Shown here: positions 33,001 to 43,127 of the stretch, piece after piece
How the letters are laid out: each line of letters begins with the position of its first letter
Position numbering within the stretch: position 1 is the stretch's first letter
Source: Reclinomonas americana ATCC 50394
Taxonomy: Eukaryota; Jakobida; Jakobea; Jakobida
DNA: 43,127 bases
Direction of reading: 5' to 3'
Assembly (NCBI GenBank): GCA_048213135.1
Contig: PS015502.1
Span: 39,993 to 83,119, forward strand
Made by a program: the position numbers and the translations under genes
Notes under the pieces: generated by a model
Seen by the model: only the letters and a program-made list of their open reading frames with translations
Told to the model about the DNA's origin: nothing
Database searches by the model: none

Positions 33001-36000
33001 TGGTCATTTATTGACCTTTGAGGTGTGTCACCAGTGGCCACCATTCGCACGGCTGGTCCTGCGCAGCAGGCCCTGCCACCACTCGAGGTTGCTGCCGGCG
33101 ACTGGCTTCCAGGCATGGCGCCGTCGTCTGTCGGCTCGCCAATGTCTGTCGATGTGCGTTGTCGATTGGTTGATGACTTGAAACATGGTCGAAAGCTCAC
33201 TGTTTTATTCGTGTAGGGTGCCGGTATCGGCGTTGGCTTTGGTGGTGGAGGGGGCGGTTTCGGTCACTCACAGCCGCCGCGTGGAGGAGTGCAGGAACCG
33301 AGTTCGTTTTTGGCCAATGTCACATCAGCAGCGGCGGCTCCTGTGAGTTTTCTTCCGGTTGTTGTTGTTATGGTAGCATACATATCGCATGGTGCTCACG
33401 GTGGATGGATATCGTGCAGGGCTTTGGTGACGAAAGCGGCTCCGCAGCTGGCCGTGTGATGCGTGATGTGGCGCTGTCGCACGCTTCTGGCGCCGCTCCA
33501 AGCCTGGAAGTGGCGGATCCGTATCGTGTGGGTCGCGAGGCTGGTGCGGTGGCGTTCGCAGAGACCAGCGAAGCGCTGTGGCTGCTGGAGAAACGTTGAG
33601 TATCGTCGAGTGCACACACAGACACAAATAACTACATGATGCTGACTCTGATCACAGGTCTTCCGGTTCCGTCTGGCGGCCTTGCTGGTGATCGCAGCGG
33701 TACGCATCGCGAGGCTCGACCACGCGTCACCACAGCCTTTGTCGGAGAGGCGTTCAGTTATCAGATGATGCCCTTGCGGCAGCGGGTGAGATGCATGTTG
33801 CGACTCTCACGCACGTGCATGCCGAGTGCTCACTGCTGAAGATCCTCAGTTCCGTCGCGTCACTGAGCGACGCACCGAGCTGTTGGACGCCGACGAGGTT
33901 CGGTTCAAGGAGGAGCGCGGCCAGGTGGACTACCCGATCCTCGAGTACCGACCAGATCACTATCCACTTCGCGTGGAGAAGCTCGTCCGTTTCGCCTTCA
34001 ACGAGCACGTATTCCTTGCGCTGTTGGACGCCAAGTATTTCGAGTACGTGTTCCGCGTACGACCCGGTGAGAATGAGCAGGGTGAAGGGGAAAGTGAATC
34101 GGTGTGGTTGCTAACGTGTGTGCTGCAGACTCCGACCCGGATCTCATGCGCTTGGCGCAGCTGGAGGACGTGCTCAAGGCCGCTCGACCGCAACCTGATC
34201 TGGCCACAGTTGTTCGCTTGCGCCGACGCAGTGAGCGACAGTGTCGCATGTTACGGAGACACCGAATGATGATGGTGATGATGGATGACAGAGCACTGAA
34301 TCATTAGCTCTTCTGTGCAGGTTTGTCGGCTTCTTCATGCAGATTCTGCAGCAGCCGCTGCTGTCGGATCAGTTGGTGGCTGTTGTGTGCCAGTACCTTG
34401 CTGCATGGGTCACCAAGCGCTACTACATTCACCAGATCATGGCCTACTCGCACGAATGCATCACAACACTCCTTCGATTGTTCCCGGTACGCATGTGCGT
34501 ACTCCTCTGATGTTTGTCCGTGTTTCGCCAATGGCGATTGTTGCATGTGGCAGGGTTCCGACTTGTCAGTCGGACATGCGCACAAGGACGAGACAGCATT
34601 GATCACTGTGACCACCATGCTGATCAATCTCACGGCTACACCCGCTGCCGGCAACCGTGGTACGCACACACTGTCGCGGAGACTTGAGTGCCACTGTTGT
34701 TGTTCTTCTTGTTTGTCATCGTTATCACATTGTGCAGACATCTTGGCTCGCTCGCGAGGAACAACGGTCTGTGTGTCGGTCACTTTATCGATGGCCTTCT
34801 TTTTAGTAGTCTGGGCTCACTCTTGGCAACACAGGACGCACACAGCAGCCACACCGGCGATCATCTTGAGAGCGTACAAGAGGTTGCTCGTCGAAACATC
34901 TTCTTTCACGTTGCGTCTTTACGGTAATCCGTCGTCATTGTCATCCATTTGTTGTTAACAATTCGTCTCTGTCTGCAGTTGCGGCTCCTGCGACCATTGA
35001 TCAACCGGCTGTCGAAGCGCGATGTCCGGCTGTCGGCGTACCTTACCAAGCTCTTTGGCAACATTGTCAGCAACCCCGAGTCTCCCACGCGACCACTGCT
35101 GCTGCATCACGCTCGTGCGTCCACCGTGTGTGACCACCCACGGCGCACATTACCGTCAAGATTTTCTCACCGTATTGTGTGTCAGGTCTCACGGAGAAAC
35201 TGATTGCGTTGCTGGAGCCATCGCAATTCCCAACAAAGTCCAAGGAAGACATGTGGGACGCGGCGGCAAACTGCTTGTGGTGCGTAGTGCACTCTTTTGT
35301 TTGTTTGCATGTTCCACTAAAAGCTGCGTAGGAAAATGTGTCGTGCCGTCGACGACGTGCGCATGGCCGTGGTCAAGGACACCAGTGCTGTGCCATACCT
35401 CACTCGACTCCTGGCGCAGCGCTGCCCCAGTGACACCATGCGCTTGCAGAAGACTGTTGCGTCAATGGAACAGTGCTTTGCATGGTGGTGCATTTCGTCC
35501 CTCACGCTCGGCTCTTTGCCAGGTGGCGGGCACGTTGATGCATCTGTGCAAGAAGCCGGTGGTCACCGAAGACGGTCCAAACAAACAGGCCGAGGACGTG
35601 TGTCTGATGGCGCAAAACAAGGCACGCAAAGCCAACGCAGTGGCGTACCTGCTGGAGAACTTGAGGGTTTGTCTGATGATCATCAGAGGTTTTTGTTTCA
35701 GTGGACTGATTCACGATTGATAGGCGGCAAACACATCGCTCACGGACGCGGCCAACCCGCGAGAAGAGGCCGTGCAGCAGATGCTGAGTAGCATGACCAG
35801 TTTTGTCGGTAAGTCGCACTTTTGCAACATTTGTTCTTCATTTCAAGTCTCACCCCTTTTTTGCGTACAGCGTGTCTTCTGGCCTTGAGCGACAACCGCG
35901 AGTGTGTGGCACACATGTGCTCGTCGGCCTCGCCGACACGCGAGCTGCTGTCACAAATAAGAACGAAGCAGCAACGCATGCGGGACAGCTACGACACCGA

Positions 36001-36145
36001 AGAGCCCGTTATCCAGTTTTGGAGGTACCTCACGGCACTGGACGTGAAGCTGCAGCGGGAGGATGATCGACAGCGACGAGAGGCGACTGGTGTATCATCG
36101 CATGCATCAGTGGCCAGTGCAGCGGTCGCATCTGCGCCTGTCTGA
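27026..36145 (+). CDS. Very large multi-exon protein, unassigned (acidic start, beta-rich centre, armadillo-like end)
   Basis: Some 35 exons follow one another with short introns and no convincing stop-plus-start boundary, ending at 36145 (ASAAVASAPV, stop). The first exon after the gap is extremely acidic (27105-27250). Next come helical exons (EWEIAFYALAHLVFKQGALD at 27500; LERIDKGLRLRLSHLLKKEV at 28205), then mixed alpha-beta exons (YVWVNGAHYYLCLCAKSFCL at 28340). Beta-rich stretches resemble Ig/MSP folds (AFLTVEVKPPKVVHFVNRSD at 29101; RAVVINDTVVYFKFYFRPRN at 31795). A Gly/Ser/Ala linker lies at 33030-33780. From about 33830 the exons are helical and repeat-like (FMQILQQPLLSDQLVAVVCQ at 34330; DMWDAAANCLWKMCRAVDDV; LTRLLAQRCPSDTMRLQKTV), consistent with armadillo or HEAT repeats. 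I do not recognise the family. It could also be two or three genes, or a continuation of the BTB-SPRY gene across the gap. Confidence 0.5.
27276..27292 (+). repeat. (GT)n microsatellite at an intron donor
   Basis: A GT run follows the donor gtac at 27272, directly after the acidic exon, again on the sense strand. Confidence 0.85.
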
Positions 36146-36189
36146 CGGGATGTAGTACAACGAAAAGGTTCTTCTTTTTTATCACAAGT

Positions 36190-37349
36190 TCATCGTCTGC
36201 CTCGAAAAGGTGCACGACGCTTCTGTCGCTGCAACTCGCGATCTTCGGCGACAGCCTTTTGGAGGTCGAACTCAAAGGCATCGCACTCGACGACGGGAGG
36301 CACCTGATCACTGCTGATCGGAGTCAATTGTGAGTCAGCACGCAGCAGCCTCAGTGACAGCGAAAACACACGAGCATGCAACTGATGCAGTTGAGGATCG
36401 TGACGGGTCGCCTTGTCCGGCGTCGGGAGCTGCACAATGGCGGAGAGTGCATCGCCAACAGTCGACGAATGCGACTGACAGTCGGACTCAAACACGAGAT
36501 CGTTGTGCCAGCTGGGGGTGCCTTCACCTTCGGATCCACACAGCGTCACCCCTTCCGGCCCGAAATCATCGAACGAAAGAGCTCCTTCGTAGACATCCGA
36601 ATCCTCCTCACACGCCAAGTCCACGTCGCTTGACATGTCGTCAACAGTTTCGTCGTCCAACACGTGAGTGGGACCGCGACCGGCCAGCTGGTACAAAGCT
36701 TGCGAGGCCTCCTGCTCCACAAGTGTCAGCATTTTTCGTTGCTCGCATTAATCACAGCGTCACCTCTCACCCGATGCATCTCAAACACGGAATGCCCACG
36801 TCCATGAACCGCCTGAATCTGTTACAACGCACGGGTGAGCAGGGAGTACCTGCACATGAAACAACTTCGAACATACCCGACCGTCCGGAAACAAAACAAC
36901 TCTTTGGCAGAGCAGAATAATGTCCACCAGCGGGTAATCCATGGTGTCACACAGGGGCTCCACAATGCTGCACAAGAGACGGACTTCTCGGCTGGTCAAC
37001 TGCCAGGCGCCGACGAGATCACCACAAAGCCGGACAACTTGACCTAATTGAAGTGATGGACCAATTCGTTCAATCGACCAATTTTCCCGAGCATGCACAC
37101 TGCGATCAATTCACCTGGCATCAGTCGAGCGCCCAGCGCACGATGGACCACGCAGCAGGCGTTGACATGGTGTCCGGTGCGGCGGAACAAAATGGAGACG
37201 TCGAATGAGTCGGCAAATATCGATGTTGAGTTTCGCCGCATGTGTGCTTCTGCTTGTCGGTGGTTATCGGTGGAGGACACTGAAACATGTGCCATGACAG
37301 CGCACAGTTCGCCTGCGGCAGCATCCTCACTTTCGACCTCTCTCCACAT
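36190..37349 (-). CDS. Acidic hypothetical protein, 332 residues
   Basis: Four exons join in phase: 37349-37115, 37043-36850, 36818-36771 and 36711-36190. The start MWREVESEDAAAGEL is the first Met after the stop of the upstream gene, only 25 bp away. The N-terminal half is compact and helical (VVRLCGDLVGAWQLTSREVR; VEPLCDTMDYPLVDIILLCQ), with several Cys. The C-terminal half is acidic and probably disordered (DDETVDDMSSDVDLACEED), ending in a helix and a basic tail (RELQRQKRRAPFRGRR). I recognise no domain. The gene is convergent with the large + strand gene, which stops 44 bp away. It is the last of three tightly spaced - strand genes, so expression from read-through or a shared transcript is conceivable but unproven. 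Confidence 0.6.
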
Positions 37350-37374
37350 CTGGCGTGGTGTTCGTTTCGTTTTA

Positions 37375-38938
37375 TCAACTCAAAGTCCCTTGGGACGACA
37401 ATGGAACAGGGAAGCCACGGCGAAGGCGTGACAAGGGGTGCCGGACCGTGTGCTCACTGATTGCCAGCGTGCCCGTGCAGCAGCCACTGTGGCGCGACTG
37501 GTCCTCGTCCTCGATCGGAGCGGGCCACACAATGCCGTCTTTCAGCGGCAATTCGTGCCCCGCAGCCTCCTGCAACACGCGGACCACGTGCTCGCCAATG
37601 CCCAGCGACGCAGTGACACCCGTGGAGCGAATTCCCGCACAGGTGATCCACTGTCGCCCATCGACGGCCTCGATGATGTAATCCGACGTCTCACGAGTAG
37701 CCGGACGGAGGCCCACGTAGCCGACCACCGGCACTCCATCCTTGGCGCGCGCCAACTGCGGTACATGATGCGTCGCTAGATCGGCCAGACGTGCAGCCAC
37801 GGTGTCTTCCAGTGTTGCATACCGGGCAGCCGCAGCGTCGCGCTGTTCGTCGGGTCCGTCGTCGGCCGTCGGACCCACTAGCAGACCACCGTACAATGTT
37901 GGTGTCAGCAGAGCGCCCTTGGTACGCGCGTTGGGCACCGGCAGAATGATGGACGATAGCAGCTGGCGACCGAGTGCACCGTCGTACAGGAGAAACTGTC
38001 CACGTCGTGGCACAATGTGGAACTGACTGCATCGCGCGCGCGTGCCGGGGAGCAGAGTGAGTTACTGGATCCGGAGGCGACTGTGGATGGGGAACAGATG
38101 ACGCAACGGAGTGCGACAGAGCGCTTCGACATGGTCTCCGTGCAAACCAGCGCAGTTGATCACCCATTGTGCCCTGACAAGTCGTCCGTCTGCAGCGCGG
38201 ATGCGCCACTCACGCTCGATACTGCAAAACTCTGCCAATGCAACAAGCGTTAGTTACTTTGATTGCTTGCTTTGTTGGGATGCCGCGTACCGCACCTGCC
38301 GAGGCCACTGCAAAGTTGAGCAGCACGCTTGCTCCATTGGCCACCGCCTGCCGCGCATACGACAGCGGCACCTGCACCGGATCCACCGTGTACTCGCGCG
38401 GGATCCACAACGCACCGAGTGCCTCGTGCGAGAGAGCCGGCTCGCGCTGCCGCAACTCATCACGACTCACCAGCACCACATCGGCACAGCCGCGCTCCTC
38501 ACGCGCCACGCGCATGATCTCCGGCAGAGCCTCCTCCAGCTCCTCCTTGGTCCACGCAACCAGCAGCGCACCGGCTGCGTGGCGGCGAATGCCGAGGCGC
38601 GACAGACACGAGTCGGCGAGTGCGTTGGATTCGTCGAGACAGGCGGCCTCCAGTGTGCCTGGCTTCGCATCAAAGCCGCAGTGCCAGATGCCCGTGTTGC
38701 CTGCGGAGGCGCCGTTGGCCAGTGCGTCTGTGGCCTCGACAAGCACGCACGAGGCCGGCAGGCGACGCACGGAAAGCGCGCGCAACACTGCACAGCCGAC
38801 CACGCCGCCGCCAATCACACACACGTGGTGGCGATGGTCGTGCTCACCACTGCATGGTTCTGCGGTAGTGCTCTCTGTCGCGGCAGAGGGCGATGTAGAG
38901 TGGAGGTGGCGTAGGAGTACGCGAATGCGTGTCTCCAT
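37375..38938 (-). CDS. FAD-dependent oxidoreductase, DAO family (GlpA/L2HGDH-like)
   Basis: DAO-family flavoenzymes oxidise amino acids, glycerol 3-phosphate or 2-hydroxy acids. Three exons join in phase (38938-38296, 38231-38066, 38026-37375) and give 486 residues. The Rossmann FAD motif VIGGGVVGCA lies at residues 41-50, after an Arg/Ser-rich leader (METRIRVLLRHLHSTSPSAA) that could be a mitochondrial presequence. SAGNTGIWHCGF and WVINCAGLHGD follow, and near the C-terminus GYVGLRPATRE and ITCAGIRSTGVTASLGIGEH form the second FAD-contacting region. The last two resemble the bacterial GlpA/LhgO-type subgroup. The second intron is only 39 nt (38027-38065). The true start could be a little upstream, but ATG at 38938 lies only 33 bp after the formin stop. 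The substrate cannot be told from sequence alone. Confidence 0.8.
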
Positions 38939-38971
38939 GTGTTCAGAATGCAACTAATTTTCCGATGATTT

Positions 38972-41900
38972 TCACTTTCGTTCATGATGAGGGACTGGGC
39001 GCGAGTGGCGAGTGGTTGCCAGACACTGTGGAGAGGAGATTGTGGTGAGTCAGTGGGTGAGACGACGTGTAGCGTCACAAATGTGCATGTCACGCAACTT
39101 GAACGGCGAATCAGTGAAGACGGCAGCGCATCGCGCGATGTCTGGCGATGCGATCGTTCGCGTCGGTGGGCGCGCTCCGAGGCCAGGATGGACACGTCGC
39201 GCAGATGCTTGGTGTGCTGGTTGAGGAAACCGTGTTGCATCTGCGCATCGTCGTCTGCAGCTGCAGCGGTAGCAGCGGCGGCGGCGCGAGGAGGAAGAGG
39301 CGGCAGCGGCCGGTGCGCCACTGGCACTCCGGTCACGATCGCGTCGTCCACTCCCGCCCCGGCGTGTGCACCCGCCACGGCGACCACGGCGGCACCGACG
39401 CTTGGTTTCTTCGGGCGCGGCGGATTGGACGAACCGGTGCCGGCTGTCGGCGAGGTACCGGGGGGTCGGCTACCGACCGTCAACTCGACCGCGGCACTGG
39501 TGCCTTCGTTTGGCAGCTTTGCCGGTGGTGGTGGTGGCGGTGGAGCCTGTACATGGCTGGTTAGTGACCTTACGAGCCCGTCGCACGCGCTGTGTTGCAC
39601 TCTTACCTCGCACTCGACGCACTGCACAAAGACGTCGATGGTCTCGAAAAACGATGGCATCGAGAACGTCTTGGGGTCTTCTGCAAAGTAGGCGCGCACT
39701 TGGTCCCGCAGTGCAGGCACACGCGCCGCATCTGCCAGCAGACTCTTGTATTGAGCCTCGTGCCGCTGTGTGAGGCAATACAATGAGCATAAAAAAGTGA
39801 ATCGAAGCCACAAGTCTGGTCCGGCGACATGCACACCTGCAGTTCAGAGAGAACAGCCGGACCGAGTGGGTCATGCGGATGTGACAACGAGGCAGCAGCC
39901 ACCTTTTGTGCCAGTTCCCATGCCGCGCGCAATTGGTTGACAGATTGCAAGGTGACTGTGTGTGCGTGTGTGAGTTAATGCACTCGTTATTGGAGAACGA
40001 GTAAAAGAAGAGACCAACCATCAACATTAACTGCGACAACGAAACAAGAAAACGTGAGCAACGAGACGGTGATGGAGGGCGATACAGTGCGTGGGACTCA
40101 CCGGCGCGGGCGTCGACAATGTGTGGAAGCTGTGACGAGGGATCATGAGGCGTTTCGCGATTGCGAGACCGTGTGTGCTGATGAAGATTTCAAATGCACG
40201 TACCTCAGAGCGCACGTCGAGCAAATCGTGTTCCGAGTGCGCAATGTGCTCCGCGATGCACTTGAGGAGTGTGGTGCCCCGATTGCTCCTCGTTTCCCGC
40301 AGCTATTGTAGTAGTGCGTGAGGAAGAGCTGTTGTGGGTGCGAGGACGAGTGTCGATACTTCGCTCACCTTGGTCAGTGACTCCAGCTTGAAGCCAAAGG
40401 TGTTACCGCGGTGCGTGTTGCCGTTGACGTAGTTGCCGATGGCGAGAACGACAGTGAGAAGCCGCACAAGCCGCCTACTTTGCAGCACCTACAGGAGGAG
40501 GTACACACACAATGTCACCGTCGTGTGCCCACACATGCAGCGGACTACAGAGCAAGCAAACCTCGGTGCACGCAAACACCACATCTTCCACTTTCTGCGA
40601 CACCATACACGCACTGGTTAGATCGCCACGAGGGAATGCCGCAGTTCCAACACCTCCGCTCCACTCACTCTGTGCAGCTCGTCCAGTGCCGCCGCACATC
40701 GAAGGGAGAACAACCAAGTGTTGAGTCGATCCAACAGGCGTGGCACAGCAGTCACCTGATGAAGGTACCGATCATCAGTGACACGAACCTCGTCGGGGCA
40801 GCACCGGCCTGCAGCACTCACCGCTCGAATGAATCGCTCCGGAGCATCCAGCGCGTCCTCTGGTCCCTCAAAGGACTGCACGAGAGTCACCTACAAGGCA
40901 TGGACCAACATCCAGTGAGCACGTGCTTGCCATCTGCGCTGCAGTTCTTTCAATGTAGACCTCATCCTCGGTGGGAATTTGCATCGCAGCGATCAGTGAT
41001 TCCACCTGTCGTGCCAGCAGGAATGGTTAGCTGTAGGGAGAGTGGACGGACTGCTCTCGACTGCCACGTGCCTTTTCTTCGGTGAGGAAGTTGCGGTCCA
41101 TCATTGCGATTGCGTGCTGCACACGGTCGAACGGGGGTTGCTCAAAGACGCGACGGACAATGATGCCTGCAGCAAAAGTGTACACAGAGTCAGAGAGGCA
41201 TCAACGGGCACATATACGTGTGAGGCCAGCCAGTTGCTTGCGAAACTCATGTTGAGATGTCGTCGTCCCTCCAGCAGCTGCAGTTTACGCACAGCTACGA
41301 AAAAACCACGGGAGGTGACATCACTGCCGAACGCGCTCTCCAAGCAGTCACAACATTCACGCAACTTGGCTTCGGCTCCGGCGCGGGTGGCCCGTTGTGC
41401 TCATCGTGCCGCACTGGTGCTGGCGCCGGTGCATCGAGAACACCGAACAACGTACACAGTCGTGTCTCATCCAAGTGCACCGTCGACACGAGTTGGTCCG
41501 TCTGCAGTGATCGATGCGGTCAGAAGCAACAGAAGGGTGTTGAGTGAGGAGGACGGCTCACCTTTCCCAGCTCCCACACAGTTCCCTTGAGCTTCTCGCT
41601 GCACACCGATGAGAAATCGACGACGGATGAGACACCGCTGACGAGACAGCTGCAGAGAAAAACACGACTCACAAAGGCAGCTGGCTCCACTGAAAACCTC
41701 GCATCTTCATCGGCGGAGTCGGAACATTGATCTTGCGCTGTGTAAACTGGTTTGGAGCAGGAGGGGCAGGTGGTGCCAGAGGACCCGGTGGAGCAGGTGG
41801 TGCGGGTGGTGCGGGTGGTGCGGGCGGTCCAGGTGGGCCGGGTGGGGCTGGCGGAGCGGGTGGCGCAGGTGGGGCCGGTCGTGCATGCTGCTCTTGAGGC

Positions 41901-43127
41901 CTGGGTGGAGCAGGTGGAGCGGGTGGTGCTGGCGGAGCCGGCGGGGCGGGTGGTGCTGGCGGCGCTGGTGGCGCAGGTGGCGCTGGTGGCGCTGGCGCAT
42001 GCTGATCTTGAGCAGGCGCTGCGCTGTGCGACCCGTTTGCTTGTCGCTGGCTGAGGGCGTCGTGGAGTAGTTCTTGCACCGCGAGGCCGAGCTGCATAGG
42101 CGTACTTTATGATACACACGTTCGCGCCTTGTGCTCCATCAAGATTCACACACACCTTGGACTTGAACGCGGCAGCGCGCAAACGCTCAGCAACCGATGC
42201 CGGGTCCGCATGAAGCACATCACGAAGCATGTCCACGTCTTCTTGCTGGCTGAGTTCGCGCTATGCGAACGACAAAAGCAACTCAGCAATCACAGCTACT
42301 GTCGATCGAGCGCGCACGCTTCTCACCGCCATGTGCTCTTTGTGCAGCGACTGCAGCTTTGCGCGATCGCTCTGCTCGATAGAACGGTCGGTGATGCCGT
42401 GACCTGGTGGAGAACACAACATGTGAGCACCGCATCACTTTGTTACAGAGTGCAATGGACACACCAGTCTCAAACTCGCGTCCAGTACTCTGCACAAAGC
42501 GTGCCAGCGCTCGCCAAAACACGGTCACCGAATCCGGTTGCCTGCCGTGTGCGTGTTAACGAGGTGGAGAAATAGCTGTGTCGTAAGCGCACGGCGACGC
42601 AACTCGTCAACATGCTGCGACACTCGCAGCAACTCCTGCAGTGCACGGATAAAGTGACCCAGCGATTCGCTGCTGTTGCTGAGTTCCACTGCGGTGGCAT
42701 CGGCAAGAGCTGCTGGATCCGTGACAATCACACAGCGAGTTAAGGAACACATCAAAGCAGTGCATCAAATGGAAGGCAAGGCACACAATTGACAAGAGCA
42801 AAGGATATTCAACATCGAGAAAGAGCAGGTCGTCTGACGGATCTCGGACCTCCTCTAGCAGTTCGTTGAGATGCTCAGCAACTTCACGCGAAATCGCTGA
42901 CTGTGTATCGAGCTCCTCGGCGACCCTCTGTCAGTATGCATGATGATGAGCGTGTGCAAGACCGGTGTTACACGGTCTAGAGATTCCAGCAGTGTTACCA
43001 TGCAGACGTCGACCAGGTGGGCGGCACGCAGCTCGCGCTTCAGCTTCCCGCGCATGTGCTCGGCCACATCCAGCATCACGTTAAAGTACGTGATGCAAGC
43101 AAGCTGCCACGTACGCGAGACACGTTT
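38972..43127 (-). CDS. Diaphanous-type formin, N-terminus beyond the window
   Basis: Formins nucleate and elongate unbranched actin filaments through FH1 (profilin-binding) and FH2 domains. FH1 is the proline region at about 41755-42000, built of PAPPAPP repeats. It leads into the FH2 start KMRGFQWSQLPL (about 41680) and KLKGTVWELGK (about 41590). The FH2 core is clear: KLQLLEGRRHLNMSF (about 41270), FEGPEDALDAPERFI (about 40850) and the signature VVLAIGNYVNGNTHRGNTFG (about 40400-40460). FH2 ends around EDPKTFSMPSFFETIDVFVQ (about 39650). A second Pro-rich stretch and a basic tail follow. The best stop is at 38972-38974 after a final intron ending ccacag (about 39020), which avoids overlap with the downstream gene. 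Helical exons at 42100-43127 probably belong to the FH3/DID regulatory region; the 5' end is cut by the window edge. Confidence 0.88.
41755..42000 (-). repeat. Nine-base tandem repeat encoding the FH1 proline region
   Basis: GGTGCGGGT / GGCGCAGGT-type units repeat about every 9 nt on the + strand and read as Pro-Ala-Pro/Pro-Pro on the - strand. A 30-40 nt non-repetitive stretch around 41885-41905 divides the array into two blocks. Confidence 0.85.

Noticed and set aside
1-43127. Introner-like repeated introns or transposable elements
   Set aside because: Introns share only GT/CA richness and splice consensus. I saw no repeated longer sequence, terminal inverted repeats, reverse transcriptase or transposase motifs.

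Overview
The window is nuclear DNA from a eukaryote. It is GC-rich and densely packed, with about sixteen protein genes in 43 kb. Nearly every gene is split by many short GT-AG introns (commonly 40-110 nt, the shortest I can defend is 39 nt). Space between genes is often only 25-150 bp. The gene set (a vezatin-like protein, gamma-tubulin complex protein 6, a CFAP96-like ciliary protein, PPP4R2, a diaphanous-type formin and a claudin-like four-span protein) fits a small flagellated unicellular eukaryote near the opisthokonts, such as a choanoflagellate or apusomonad. This placement is inference; I cannot name the species. No tRNA, rRNA, transposon or CRISPR array could be supported.

Left third (1-20016). 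+ strand: end of PPP4R2 (1-1080) and a vezatin-like membrane protein (1153-3684). - strand: an SNX-BAR sorting nexin (3828 to about 6068). + strand: ribose-phosphate pyrophosphokinase (6329-7886) and a claudin-like protein (8037-9057). - strand: a large TUBGCP6 homologue (9119-15071). + strand: a 52-residue coiled-coil protein (15149-15405), an unassigned coiled-coil protein (15688-17809) and a CFAP96-like protein with internal duplication (17872-20016).

Middle (20085-36145). - strand: an AAAP amino-acid transporter (20085-21964). Diverging from it on the + strand is a polyQ/polyH BTB-BACK-SPRY protein (from 22113) that runs into a 995-nt assembly gap (26031-27025). Beyond the gap, one apparently continuous series of + strand exons reaches 36145. 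It encodes a very large protein with an acidic start, beta-rich segments and a helical, armadillo-like C-terminal half, which I could not assign.

Right end (36190-43127), all - strand and tightly tandem: a diaphanous-type formin (38972 to beyond the window edge), a FAD-dependent DAO-family oxidoreductase (37375-38938) and an unassigned acidic 332-residue protein (36190-37349).

There is no metabolic operon or defence island here. The nearest thing to a theme is cytoskeleton, membrane and cilium: vezatin, sorting nexin, GCP6, CFAP96-like protein, coiled-coil proteins and formin. Gene models were built by eye from reading frames, splice signals and recalled family similarity, so outer coordinates are firmer than most individual exons.
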